From Piliocolobus tephrosceles (taxonomy: Eukaryota; Chordata; Mammalia; Primates; Cercopithecidae), in contig NC_045449.1 of the NCBI RefSeq assembly GCF_002776525.5, positions 2,817,256 through 2,881,255 of the forward strand: a stretch of DNA of 64,000 nt, in the 5' to 3' direction. Positions 1 to 10,638 of the stretch are shown piece after piece. The position numbers and the translations under genes were made by a program. The notes beneath the pieces were generated by a model. It ran no database searches and was not told the DNA's origin. It saw nothing but the letters and a program-made list of their open reading frames with translations. Position 1 is the stretch's first letter. The number at the start of each line of letters is the position of its first letter.

Positions 1-631
1 TGCACCTCTATGCACAAACACATTCTGTTTAATGGAAACAATGGGATCATCTTGTTCAAAACCCTGTTTTTCTCACTTAGCCATGCATTGTGAATCTTTG
101 CAGTAGCATCATGAACACAGCTCCTCTTGTGGTACTTTATTGTATAAGTGTGCTCCTGTGCCTTACTTACTTCTCTTCTCACAGCTGGGTACTTCCCCCA
201 TCGCTCACACTTTTTGGCCCATAAACAGTGCTGGGGCAAACATCCTTGCATGTGTGTTCTTGTGGCATGGCCCGGATATTGTTCTAGGGTACATTCCTTA
301 GAGTGGGTTTATTGGACCAAAGGACGTGGATATTTTAAAAGTTTTGGACACATGATGCCTTTAGGAAAGCTGTATCCAGTATGCACTCACCCACAGCTCC
401 TGCAGCCTGGGCCTGCAGACTGGACACCGTGGCTGGACCGTTTCTCTTTCCTGCCAGCGATATGTTCCTGCCACATATCCTTGCCAACACTGGTTGATCT
501 GATAGTGAAAGATGTTATCTTACTGTGATCTTAATTTCTTTTGTAACTAGAGAGGTTGGGCTTGTTTTCATGTGTTCATTGGTCATTTCATGTGTGTTCT
601 TTAATCATTTGTTCATGTCCTTTGCACATTT
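1..631. other. Upstream intron, no gene; old LINE-like sequence
   Basis: AT-rich text with a LINE 3'-region flavour ('gtgctggggcaaacatcc', 'attggaccaaagga'). No splice-flanked coding segment of RAP1GAP2 is visible. A 126-aa open frame at 148-528 shows no recognisable domain. Confidence 0.5.
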
Positions 632-1048
632 TTGTTTTCTTTTCTTTTCTTTTTTTCTTTTGAGACAGTCTCGCTCTGTCACTCAGGCTGGAGTGCAGTG
701 GAGGGATCTCGGCTCACTGCAGCCTCCGCCCCTTGGGTTCAAGCGATTCTCATGCCTCAGCCTCCCGAGTAGCTGGGATTACAGGTGTGCGCCCCCACGC
801 CCAGCTAATTTTTATATTTTTAGTAGAGATGGGGTTTCACTAGGCCCAACTAATCCGCCCACCTCAGCCTCCCAAAGTGCTGGGATTACAGGTGTGCACC
901 ACCACGCCCAGCTAATTTTTGTGTTTTTAGTAGAGACGGGGTTTCACTATGTTGGCCAGGCTGGTCTCAAACTCCTGGGCTCAAGTAATCCACCCACCTC
1001 AGCCTCCCAAAGTGCTGGGATTATAGGTGTGAGCCACCGCACCAGACC
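632..1048 (-). mobile_element. Alu with internal ~107-bp duplication
   Basis: Antisense Alu running from its T-rich tail to 'gagccaccgcaccagacc'. The 'ccagctaattttt...tagtagaga' block occurs at 801 and again at 908, making the element about 415 bp instead of 300. Confidence 0.9.
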
Positions 1049-1153
1049 CCTCATTTATTGATGTAATGGCTTTTGGATACTTTGAGGTATAGTCTTCCAG
1101 ATCATTTTCTATGAATTTATATGCATACATAATATAGGTAGCTTTATGGTGTC

Positions 1154-1305
1154 TTTTTTTTTTTTTTAAGAAATGTGTCACCCAGGGTAGAGTACAGTGT
1201 CATGATCATAGCTCACTGCAGCCTTGAACTCCTGGGCTCTAGTGACCCTCCTGCCTCAGCCTCCTATGTAGTTAGAATTACAGGTGTGAACCACCGTGCC
1301 TGGCT
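1154..1305 (-). mobile_element. Old Alu left monomer (FLAM/AluJ type)
   Basis: Antisense single-arm Alu, about 150 bp, quite diverged ('tgatcatagctcactgcagc'). Confidence 0.8.
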
Positions 1306-1505
1306 GTTTTTATAAAATTGGGATTATATTCAATGTATTGTCTCTGATTTCCTCCACCCCTCAACTTAATATATCTTGGAGAGTGTCATATGTAAGCAAC
1401 ATAAATCTGTTGCTGTCTTTTTGAATGATTGCATAGTTTTTTTGAACAGCTTTATTGAGATATAATTCGCATATCATAAAATCACCCATTTAAAGTGTAC
1501 AATTT

Positions 1506-1810
1506 GGCTGAGCATGGTGGCTCACGCCTGTCATCCCAGCACTTTGGGAGGCGGAGGCGGGCAGATCACCTGAGGTCAGGAGTTCGAGATCAGCCTGGCC
1601 AACATGGTGAAACCCAGTCTCTACCAAAAATACAAAAATTAGCTGGATGTGGGGGCGCACGCCTGTAATCCCATCTACTTGGGAGGCTGAGGCAGGAGAA
1701 TCGCTTGAACCTGGGAGGTGTAGGTTGCAGTGAGCCGAGATCACGCCATTATACATATCTAGCCCGGGCGAAGAGAGCAAAACTCCATCTCAAAAAATAA
1801 AAAATAAAAC
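1506..1810 (+). mobile_element. AluS in an L1 remnant
   Basis: Full-length sense Alu. The target-site duplication (TSD) 'aaagtgtacaatt' is at 1492-1504 and 1811-1823. Confidence 0.93.
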
Positions 1811-2050
1811 AAAGTGTACAATTCAGTGGTTTTTGGAGGTATTCATGGAGCTGTGCAACCACCATCATAATCAGTTTTAGAACCTTTTTATTGCTTTGAA
1901 ATGAAATCCGTACCTTTTGGCTATCACCTTCCAACCCCCCCATCCTCCTCAGCCTAAGAAATCCCTAATCTTCTTTCTGTCTCTATGAGGTTGCATACTC
2001 TGGACATTTGATAAAAATGGAATCATGGTCTTTTATCTCTACCTTTTGCC

Positions 2051-2347
2051 TTTTTTTGTTTTTTTGAGACAGAGTCTTGCTCTGTCGCCCAGGCTGGAGT
2101 GCAGTGGCGTGATCTCGGCTCACTGCAAGCTCCGCCTCCTGGGTTCATGTCATTCTCCTGCCTCAGCCTCCAGAGTAGCTGGGACTACAGGCGCCTGCCA
2201 CTACGCCTGGCTAATTGTTTTATATTTTTAGTAGAGACAGAGTTTTACCGTGTTAGCCAGGATGGTCTCGATCTCCTGACCTCGTGATCCGCCTACTTCG
2301 GCCTCCCAAAGTGCTGGGATTACAGGCGTGAGCCACCGCGCCTGGCC
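2051..2347 (-). mobile_element. AluY in an L1 remnant
   Basis: Antisense full-length Alu with AluY-type 'actgcaagctccgcctcc'. The TSD 'tatctctacctttt' flanks it. Confidence 0.93.
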
Positions 2348-3480
2348 CTATCTCTACCTTTTTTCATTTGGTGTAATGCATTCAAGGGTCAGCAGTGTTG
2401 TGGCATGAATCAGTATGTTATTTTTCATGGCTGAATATTATTCCATCGTAGGGATATAGCATATTTTGTTTATTCGTCAGTTGATGGCCATTTGGGTTGT
2501 ACCCACCGTTTGGCAAGAGTGAATACTGCAGTTATGAATGTTTGTGTACAAGTATTTGCTTGAGTACCTGCTTCCGATTCTTTTGTGTATGTTCCTAGGG
2601 ATCGAATTGCTGGGTCATGTGGTCATAATTCCGTGCAGAACTTTTTAAGAAATTGTGAAATTATTTTCCACAATGGCTGTACTGTTTGACATTCCCACCA
2701 GCAACAGATGAGGGATCTGATTTCTCCATGTCCTTGCTCACATCTGTGATATTCTGGTTTTCGATCATAGCTACGTTAGTGGTATGAGTGGTATCTCGTG
2801 GTTTTGATTTGTATTTCCTGATGACTAATGGCTTGAGTGTCTTTTCATGTACGTATCGTTCCTTTGTATGTCTTCTCTGGGGATATGTATATTTAGACCC
2901 TTTGCCCATTTTTAAATGGAATTGTCTTTTTCTTACTGAGTTGTAAGAATTGGTTTTTGTAGAGACCTGTCCTTGATCAGATATATGATTTGCAAATATT
3001 TTCTACCATTCTGTGGGCTTTCTTTTGACTTTCTTGAGAGTAAGTATGAGGAATTCGTCTTCACTTTTCTGTAAACGTTTGGTAGAATTTACAAATGAAG
3101 CCATCTGGGTCTGGGCTTTTCTTTGTGCGTCGTTTTTTTTTTAATCGTTCATTTGATCTTTTTATTTGTTACATGTCTTTAGATTTTCTGTTTCTTACTG
3201 AGTCAGTTGTGATAGGTTGTGTTTTTCTAGGAATTTGTTGATTTCATTGATGTTACCTAATTTACTGACCTATAGTTTATAGTACTTGTATTTTATTCTG
3301 TGAATGTAGCTTCTTTCAACCAATTTTCTGCAAACGTTGAAGTTGTTTTTATTTTTTACTGTTAGAAACAATGCTGCAGTGAACATTTGAGCCTGTCTGT
3401 GTACATTGCAAGCGTGTTAGAGGATGGATTGTTAGATGTGGAATTGCGGGTCAGAGGTCTGTGTATTTAACATGTTGATT

Positions 3481-4301
3481 GTTTCTGTTCCATTATCCTC
3501 CTCCTGTTCATCTTTCTATCCTTATTGATTGGTATAAGCTCTTTACGTCTGGTAATCCTGGTCTCCTAAGCCTGGAGATGGTAAGAATGCCCCGCGTGGG
3601 TGGTGCACGTGCACCTGAGCAAGTTGGAAGAGGAGGTTTGCATCCGGACGTTTGGCAGCTCCCTTCTGGTCGAGGGAGTTGGATGTGGGTGCCCTAAGCC
3701 CACCTCTGTGCATTCATACACGGGGTTTCTAGATGCCAGATCCTGAACTGCTGGTAGGTCAGAGGCTTTTTGCCTCTGACACGCTGGCTTTGACCTGACA
3801 GAGGTTGTTTGGAGTCCACAGCAGGACTGGCTCTCTCCAGGGACTTCTCCAGGCTCCTTCCCAGGGCGGTTCTGGGAATTCTGGGAGCAATGGGAGCTCC
3901 AGGCAGTTCTGGCCCACGGGTGCCTGCAGAGGTAGGGGAGAGTGCTTGGAGGCCCCACCTCTGTCTGAAGAAGAACCGAGGACACACACACACACACACA
4001 GTGTTCCTCGTCCCTGCTTTCTCTTCTCTCGTTTTCACTGGGGACTGTCTGTTCTGGGCACTCATTAGCTTCCCGGTGCAGACGTGGGCAGTGACGTTAG
4101 TCTGAGGAAGGGTAGCTGTTTTCAGGGGATGGGAAGTGGGGTGGCCTCTGCGTGTTTTGTTGGGGTAGAGCTGCCAGCCCCTCAAGCTTCCATTCCACTT
4201 CCCTTTTCTCCTTTTCGTTTTTCCCGGATACACCAGGGTGGCACCAAAGTAGATTAAAGGTTTGGACAAGTGCAATTGGGATTTAAAAAATAACCCATCT
4301 A
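3481..4301. other. Intronic unique sequence with a short (CA)n
   Basis: Mostly unassigned, GC-richer from 3560. A (CA)n tract of about 11 units lies near 3979-4000. Overlapping open frames on both strands share no known domain. Confidence 0.6.
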
Positions 4302-4603
4302 GGCTGGGCGTAGTAGCTCACGCCTGTAATCCCAGCACTTTGGGAGGCTTAGGTGGGTGGATCACCCGAGGTCAGGAGTTCGAGACCAGCCTGGCCAACA
4401 TGGTGAAACCATGTCTCTACTAAAAATACAAAAATTAGCTGGGTGTGGTGGCAGGCGCCTGTAATCCCAGCTACTCAGGAGGCTGAGGCAGGATAATCGC
4501 TTCAACCCGGGAGGCGGAGGTTGCAGTGAGCTGAGATTGCGCCACTGTACTCCAGCCTGGGCGACAGAGCGAGACTCTGTCTCAAAAAAAAAAAAAAAAA
4601 AGA
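4302..4603 (+). mobile_element. AluS
   Basis: Full-length sense Alu. The imperfect TSD 'aaaaaataRcccMtcta' flanks it. Confidence 0.93.
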
Positions 4604-5207
4604 AAAAAAATAGCCCCTCTAGGCCCCTGGAGGCCTCGGTCCAGGCTTTGCTTTACCAGTTTTAGGGTCCTAAAGTGGTGGCTTGGGGGCAGGGGACCAG
4701 GCAGGCAGAGGCAGAGGTGGCATGGCAGGCCCTCCCTCCACCTTCCCCGGCTGTTCTGGCCACAGCGGCTCTGCTTTGACTGGTTGGTTTTCTGTAAAGG
4801 GTCTGGAACGCCGCTTGTGTTGGACACCTCGGCCCCATTTTTGGGTTGAAAACATCCTAAACATGGCTCCTGCCAGAGGCTGAATCCCGAGGATGACAGG
4901 CGTTTGCGTAATTTGGCTTTTCCCAGGGCCCCGCAGTCCTCTTTCCTTAACAGAGGCCGAGTGTCTGCTCCCCCAGCACCGTTCCTTTGCCAGCCCAGGC
5001 GTACCTTCGCCTCTCTCTTGTTGTATGGGGTGTTCGGCCCTCTAGCCCTGCAAAGGCAAAATCAAATTATCTTCTCTGTTGATCCAAGTGAATTTTGTTC
5101 CTGGAGAAGCCCCAGGCTCAGCTTCCTGATAGTTGGTGAGGAAGAGGCTTTTGTGGTGGACCTCCTGGCTGATCCCTGTCTTTCTGTCCCCTGCTTTTGT
5201 CTTTCAG
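4604..5207. other. Intron before exon 1 of the window
   Basis: Unique GC-richer sequence ending in the pyrimidine tract and AG of exon 1. No other feature seen. Confidence 0.6.
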
Positions 5208-5243
5208 TCGTCGGAGTTCTTTGAGATGCTGGAGAAAATGCAG
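5208..5243 (+). CDS. RAP1GAP2: RAP1GAP2 window exon 1 (36 nt, GoLoco-like motif, first half)
   Basis: Encodes SSEFFEMLEKMQ. The acceptor is 'gtctttcag' and the donor 'gtgagt', and the exon starts and ends in phase 0. The pattern FF-x-M/L-L-x-x-x-Q is the front half of a GoLoco motif, the short helix that in the paralogue RAP1GAP binds GDP-bound G-alpha i/z subunits. The second half is in the next exon, 5350 bp away. At 12 codons this is close to microexon size, and skipping it would keep the frame. The preceding exon, which should end in a complete codon, is not in the window. Confidence 0.93.
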
Positions 5244-5629
5244 GTGAGTACGTACCCCCACCGCAGTGGGGAAGAAGCCCAGCCCCAGATGTGGGTGGCG
5301 TAGGGACCAGGCAGAACCCACGGGCAGAAGCCGGGTGCCCTGGAGGGAGGGGCAGAGAAGAGACAATTACATCCCCTTAGCCCCGGCAACCTGAGGCCAT
5401 TTTACTCTTGAGCACTTTGGGAAGACTCTTGTGGAGGGACAGGGAGGATAAAAAGCAGAACTTCCCCAGCAGGGCAGCTGGGGAGGCCATAAGCCCTGTG
5501 GATGTGGAGGAGGGTTTGAAGGGTCCGTTGTTCCTGGAATGAGCCAGAAAGAAGGCCTGAAAGAACGAGCTGCTTCTTGGGGGAATCATCTCGCCTGGGG
5601 AGGCAGAGGGGTGGGGTGGGAGGCCGGCC

Positions 5630-5775
5630 TGAGTTCAAATCCTGCACCGGACACTTACTAGTCCCAGTTCCTTGCCTGTCCTAAGCCTCCATAAAAAAAT
5701 AAGAAGGAAAGCACCTACTTACATGGTGGTTGGGGTGAAACAAGATAATCGGTGTAAGTACTCGGTAGACACTAT
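5630..5775 (+). mobile_element. MIR remnant
   Basis: Sense MIR pattern: 'gagttcaaatcctgc', 'cacttactag', 'ccttgcctgtcctaagcctc', then a 'gcacctacttacatggtgg' tail. Confidence 0.7.
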
Positions 5776-5959
5776 ATAAAAGTCGGTGTGTGGTGTGGGT
5801 TTGGGGGTTCTTTGCTATTCCTCACCAGGGTCAGGGCTCCCAGGTAAGAGCCGCTGCCCTGCAGAGTACGTGCAGAGGCCCAGAAGGGTTCATGGACATG
5901 GGCAGGAAGAGTGGGATGATGCTGCTGATAATCCACCTGTAGCTCAAGCACTTTGCTGG

Positions 5960-6140
5960 GCTCAGAGTTTGACAGGCGTCATTTCTTCCTGCTGAGGCCT
6001 TCGGAAGTAGGTGTATTATTATTATTATTATCCCCATAGGGACAAGTGAGAAAATTGAGGCACAGAACGATTAAAGGCAGCACTCAAAGGGCACGTGGCT
6101 CAAAAGTGGCTTCAGAGCCAGGGAGTCCAGCCATTATGTC
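5960..6140 (-). mobile_element. MIR remnant
   Basis: Antisense MIR pattern: 'attattattatccccatagg', 'gaaaattgaggcacagaacg', 'gcttcagagccaggg'. Confidence 0.75.
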
Positions 6141-6194
6141 ATGATACGTTTTACCCTAGGTAGGTGCTCCAGGCTCAAGGGAGGAAGATTCTGT

Positions 6195-6531
6195 TTTTTT
6201 TTTTTTTTTTTTTTTTTTNNNNNNNNNNNNNNNNNNNNNNNNNNNNNNNNNNNNNNNNNNNNNNNNNNNNNNNNNNNNNNNNNNNNNNNNNNNNNNNNNN
6301 NNNNNNNNNNNNNNNNNNGCCTCCCAGGTTTACACCATTCTCCTGCCTCAGCCTCCGGAGTAGCTGGGACTACAGGCGCCCGCCACCTTGCCCAGCTAGT
6401 TTTTGTATTTTTTAGTAGAGACGGGGTTTCACCGTGTTAGCCAGGATGGTCTCAATCTCCTGACCTCGTGATCCGCCCGTCTCGGCCTCCCAAAGTGCTG
6501 GGATTACAGGCTTGAGCCACCGCGCCCGGCT
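6195..6531 (-). mobile_element. AluY interrupted by the assembly gap
   Basis: Antisense AluY whose left part is replaced by 100 N. The TSD 'gggaggaagattctgt' is present on both sides, so the insertion itself is real. Confidence 0.92.
6219..6318. other. Assembly gap of 100 N
   Basis: Exactly 100 N after a long T run inside an antisense AluY, in the intron between exons 1 and 2. The round size suggests a placeholder of unknown true length. The Alu body that should fill it is roughly 80-100 bp. Confidence 0.99.
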
Positions 6532-6547
6532 GGGAGGAAGATTCTGT

Positions 6548-7369
6548 AATAATGGTCTGGAAGGTCCTAGGAGGAGGGGCAAATATAGCCCCCATGGCAG
6601 TCCTGAGATGCTGGGAAGCAGCCAGGTCTCCCTGAGGGTGGAGAAGGTGGGGAGGGAGGGGAGACGCTGTTTGAAGGGAAAGTATTGTTAGTGGCTGTGT
6701 CACCGAGAGCAAGTTATTAAAATTGTCCTATATGCCCAGCCGTGTGTAGACGACAGGCTCATCTTCTATGCATTTAGGGAACTTATGAGCTTGCGGATGC
6801 AAGGCTGACACTTGCCTGAGTGATGAGGGGTAGGGGATGGTAGATAATTAAGTGCCCAATTGCTTGGAGCAAAACTGGGATTTTCACCTCTAGTCAGTGG
6901 GATCCTGGCACTCTAGGAAGCTGGCAGGGGGTTTGCAGCCCACCCAGCCTTCTCTCCGGTGGCTCCTCAGATCTTCCTTCTCCCCCAGCTGGAGTCCCCT
7001 TCCCACAACTTTCCCCCACACAGGGTCTCTCTGAGCACAGCATTTAGCCCCAGTTAACCAGCCTCAGAGTGTCCTGTTGTGTAGAGGCTGCCAGGCTTGT
7101 CTTTTCATCTAGATTGGTTGCTTTCTAGGGTGGGGGTCTTGTTTTATTCTCCCTCTGTCTCTGCAATGGCTGATACCCATGGGTGGGGTGTCTGTTCCAT
7201 TTCAGTTGAGACTGCTGAAGCCACATTTCCCGGTGTTTAAGTCTATACCCTGTGCCCCCTGGGTCCAGCCTCCGAGGATTCACTGTTAGTAAGAAGCTCA
7301 CGTATGGGGCGCTGATGGCCATGGAGTGCCCGCGTGGGCCTTGAGCCTGGGCTCCATCTCTCTTCATCT
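6548..7369. other. Intronic unique sequence
   Basis: No exon or clear repeat seen. Confidence 0.5.
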
Positions 7370-7480
7370 TGCATTTGTGGAAACTGAACCTCAGAGCAGT
7401 GAAGTGCCCGGGTCGCTTTGCTAGTTGTGAAGAGCTGAAACTGGAACCCAGGATTCCCGATTCCTAGCCCAAGAGTCTAG
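7370..7480 (-). mobile_element. MIR remnant
   Basis: Antisense MIR: 'tggaaactgaacctcagagc', 'ctggaacccaggattcc'. Confidence 0.7.
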
Positions 7481-7499
7481 GAATTGCGAGAAGGCAGAA

Positions 7500-7815
7500 G
7501 CTTTGGACTCCTTCAGTCCTGGGTTCAGGTTCTAACCCTGACACCTTCTAGCTGAGTATCCTCGGTCAAGTCGGTTTCCCTCTCTGAGCCTTCATTTCTT
7601 CATTGAGGGGAGAAGGGGACGTAAAGATAATACCTATTGTGGCCGGGCATGGTGGCGTACACCTGTAGTCCCAGCTATTCGGGAGGCTGAGGCAGGAGAA
7701 TCTCTTGAACCCGGGAGGCGGAGGTTGCAGTGAGGGGAGATTGCGCCTCTGCATTCAGCCTGGATAACAGAGCGAGACTCTGTCTCAGAAAAAAAAAAAA
7801 AGACAGTACCTCTAG
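7500..7815 (+). mobile_element. MIR remnant split by an Alu right arm
   Basis: Sense MIR: 'gggttcaggttctaaccctg', 'gagccttcatttcttcattg', 'agataatacct'. It is interrupted at 7641. Confidence 0.7.
7641..7801 (+). mobile_element. Partial Alu (single arm, ~160 bp)
   Basis: Begins 'ggccgggcatggtggcgtac' but jumps straight to 'cctgtagtcccagctattc', so the left arm is missing. Confidence 0.88.
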
Positions 7816-8580
7816 CAAAGGCAGCACTGGAGGAGAGAGGGCCCAGTGCTGGACAGTGGCTCTGCGGTAGGTTATTAGGGGAGGGAGTGGTGTGGCAGAG
7901 GGGGACGGGAGGAGGTTTGCTCTCCTGCCTCGGGGCTGTTCCCAGACAGGGATGACTAATGCAGGCCGAACAGAACAGACTTCTGCCCTCACTGCCCCCA
8001 CCCGCCATCCACCCAGTGTGCCAACTGGGACAGGGTCTGTAGGGCCACCCAGGTGGCTTTCTCTGTGTGTGTGAGAGGAGCGCCTGTCTAGTGGGAAAGG
8101 CCGTCCCACGCCCTCCTGAACAATGCTGCGAGGTGACTCAGCCCAGGGAAGTCCAGAGAGGCAGCGTCTCAAACTACCCAGTTAACAAGAGCCCTGCTGT
8201 CCACAGAGTGCGGGGCACCTCATGCACTTGGTGAGCCGGTGACCCGGCTTCAAATCTAGGCCCTGCCACTCACTGGCTGTGTGACCTTAGGCAAGCAGCC
8301 TCCTGCTGGGGCCCCGGTGTCCTTGCTGGTGGATAGGTGCCGTGAGTTTCAAAGGAGACCACAGAGAGAGCTGACTTGGGAAGGTTAAAATCCCTGTGCG
8401 TTAGTGTTGTGATCAGGCAGAAGCTGCCTCTGGACTCCTGCTTCAGAGGGGAAGTGTTTCTTCTAGTTTGTGCACCGTCTCGTACTGTCACCCGATTTTC
8501 TCAGACAGTCTTCGAATCACCACGTGTTCCCCTCCTGCACAACACAGTTAAGTCAGAACTCAATGATAGAACCGGGACTG
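7816..8580. other. Intronic sequence with a small MIR (about 8225-8330)
   Basis: 'cggcttcaaatctaggccc' and 'ctgtgtgaccttaggcaagc' mark a sense MIR core; the rest is unique. Confidence 0.6.
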
Positions 8581-8864
8581 GGACCAGGTGCAGTGACTCA
8601 CACCTGTAATCCCAGCACTTTGGGAGGCCAAGGCGGGTGGATCACCTGAGGTTGGGAGTTCAAGACCAGCCTGGCCAAAATGGAGAAACCCCGTCTGTAC
8701 TAAAAATGCAAAAAATTAGCTGGGCGTGGTGGCACATGCCTGTAATCCCAGCTACTTGGGAGACTGACGCAGGAGAATCACTTGAACCCAGGAGGTGGAG
8801 GTTGCAGTGAACCGAGATCCCACCACTGCACTCCGGCCTGGGCAACAAGAGTGAAACTCGATCT

Positions 8865-8905
<41 letters not shown>
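8581..8905 (+). mobile_element. AluS, first of three in tandem
   Basis: Full-length sense Alu with a tail of about 38 A, followed at once by another Alu. Confidence 0.93.
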
Positions 8906-8906
<1 letters not shown>

Positions 8907-8908
<2 letters not shown>

Positions 8909-9198
8909 CTGGGTGCAGTGGCTCACATCTGTTATCCCAGCACTTTGGGAAGCCAAGGTGGGTGGATCACCTGAGGTCAGGGGTTCAAGACCAGCCTGGC
9001 CAACATGGTGAAACCCCATCTCTACTAAAAATACAAAAATGAGCTGGGCATGGTGGCGCATGCCTGAAATCCCAGCTACTTGGAAGGCTGAGGCAGGAGA
9101 ATTGCTTGAACCTGGGAGGTGGAGGTTTTCTGTGAGCTGAGATCGTACCACTGCCCTCCAGCCTGGGTGACAGAGAGAGACTCTGTCTCAAAAACAAA
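8907..9198 (+). mobile_element. AluS, second of three in tandem
   Basis: Full-length sense Alu, diverged ('ggaggttttctgtgagctg'). Confidence 0.92.
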
Positions 9199-9201
9199 CA
9201 C

Positions 9202-9481
9202 CGAGACAGGCGGATCAGGAGGTCAGCAGATCAAGACCACCCTGGCTAACATGGTGAAAACCCGTCTCTACTAAAAAATACAAAAAATGAGCCGGGCGAG
9301 GTGGCGGGCGCCTGTAGTCCCAGCTACTCGGGAGGCTGAGGCAGGAGAATGGCGTGAACCCGGGAGGTGGAGCTTGCAGTGAGCTGAGATCCGGCCACTG
9401 CACTCCAGCCTGGGCAACAGAGTGAGACTCCGTCTCAAAACAAATAAACAAACAAACAAAAAACAAACAAACAAACAAAAA
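9202..9481 (+). mobile_element. AluY, 5' truncated, monkey-type
   Basis: Begins at 'cgagacaggcggatca' and carries 'gagatccggccactgcac', the variant taken here as typical of Old World monkeys. The tail is (CAAA)n. Confidence 0.92.
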
Positions 9482-9589
9482 GAACTGTTGGATAGGGCAC
9501 TGCTCCCCAGAAGTGAATTCTTCAGATACTTGTAGATAAATTCCCTTAGTCGAGTCCCAGGCATCATATCTGATCCTTGCAATCATCCT

Positions 9590-9740
9590 TGCATTAGTGG
9601 AATGAAAGGTGAGTGTCTAATCCTCATTTTACAGATGACACTGGGGGCTCCAAGAGGCTATGCTTTGTCAAGGGTCACAAATATAAGCTTGCAGCAGAGT
9701 GAGGGCCAGCACCAGGCCTCCTGCCTGTCCCCTGAAGGCC
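9590..9740 (-). mobile_element. MIR remnant
   Basis: Antisense MIR: 'atcctcattttacagatgac', 'aagggtcacaaatataagc', 'caccaggcctcctgcc'. Confidence 0.75.
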
Positions 9741-9847
9741 TGTTGGCATGGGGTCTAGAGCGCTGGCTCTGACACCAGCAGGTATGACTTCCCATGTTTC
9801 CCTTCCCTTACTGGCTCTGTGATCCTAAGACATATATATATATATAA

Positions 9848-10132
9848 ATTTGAGACGGAGTTTTGCTCTTGTTGCCCAGGCTGAAGTACAATGGTGTGAT
9901 CTTGTCTCACTGCAACCTCTGCCTCCCGGGTTCAAGCAATTCTCCTGCCTCAGTCTCCCGAGTAGCTGGGATTACAGGCATATGCCACCACGCCTGGCTA
10001 ATTTTGTATTTTTAGTAGAGACGGGGTTTCTCCATGTTGGTCAGGCTGGTCTTGAACTCCTGATCTCAGGTGATCTGCCCGCCTTGGCCTTCCAAAGCGC
10101 TGGGATTACAGGCATGAACCACTGCGCCCGAC
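9848..10132 (-). mobile_element. AluS
   Basis: Antisense Alu following a (TA)n stretch at 9833-9844. The TSD is about 'aagacatatat'. Confidence 0.92.
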
Positions 10133-10184
10133 AAGACAGATATTTGCTTTGAATGATAACACCGCCTCCTTCATAATGACCCAC

Positions 10185-10400
10185 AGCATTTATTATGTAC
10201 CAGTCAGTGTTCCAAGTGCTCAACCCATTGTTAACCTTTAACCTTCACCACCATAGTCGATACTATCATCGTTCCCATTTCACAGATGAGAACACTGAGT
10301 CACTGAGAGATTTCTGTGACTTGCCAAGGTCATCAGGCTGATAGGTGGCAGTGTTGGGATTTGAACTGTGGTGATCTGTCTCAAGTCTGTGCTGTTAGCC
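10185..10400 (-). mobile_element. MIR remnant
   Basis: Long antisense MIR: 'cccatttcacagatgagaac', 'gacttgccaaggtcatcagg', 'gggatttgaactgtgg'. Confidence 0.8.
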
Positions 10401-10593
10401 CAGCGGTGCTGCTGCCTCGCCTGAGGGTGCTGGGAGGCCCGCCCGTGGCCAGGTGTGATGTGTGCAGGCCCAGCCCGGGCCAGCTGTTGCTGCTGCTCTT
10501 GTTACTAACCCCCTGTGAGGCCAGGTGCTCTTGATCTGGCCCTTTCTTCTGATCTTTGCTTTTCTGTGGATCCTGTTTTCCTTGTTTCTATAG

Positions 10594-10638
10594 GGGATCA
10601 AGCTTGAAGAACAGAAGCCGGGACCCCAGAAGAACAAG
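10594..10638 (+). CDS. RAP1GAP2: RAP1GAP2 window exon 2 (45 nt, GoLoco-like motif, second half)
   Basis: Encodes GIKLEEQKPGPQKNK, following directly on the FFEMLEKMQ of the previous exon. The acceptor is 'ttctatag' and the donor 'gtgggc'; both ends are phase 0. In canonical GoLoco motifs the end reads R-M-D/E-D/E-Q-R, whose last Arg reaches into the G-alpha nucleotide pocket. Here the matching residues are K-L-E-E-Q-K, so the Arg is a Lys. G-alpha binding is therefore doubtful for this paralogue (inference). The exon is symmetric and could be skipped without a frameshift. Confidence 0.94.

Larger units (their letters stand above)
1321..3480 (-). mobile_element. Ancient L1 (L1M-type) 3' region and ORF2 fragments
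   Basis: The text 'agctttattgagatataatt', 'gcagttatgaatg', 'gggatcgaattgctgggtca' and 'gatttgcaaatattttct' follows the familiar antisense L1M 3' region. 3060-3310 ('gaagccatctgggtctggg') matches antisense mid-ORF2, with the sequence between deleted. Two Alus (1506-1810 and 2051-2347) interrupt it. Confidence 0.75.

Noticed and set aside
525..1061. 178-aa open frame and many similar ones with 'SCLSLPSSWDYR' or 'ETGFHHVGQAGLELLTS'
   Set aside because: These are translations of Alu elements, which recur throughout the window.
3979..4000. (CA)n, also (TC)n(TA)n near 17390 and (TTA)n tracts, as possible CRISPR-like or regulatory arrays
   Set aside because: Simple microsatellites or repeat tails, common in primate introns.
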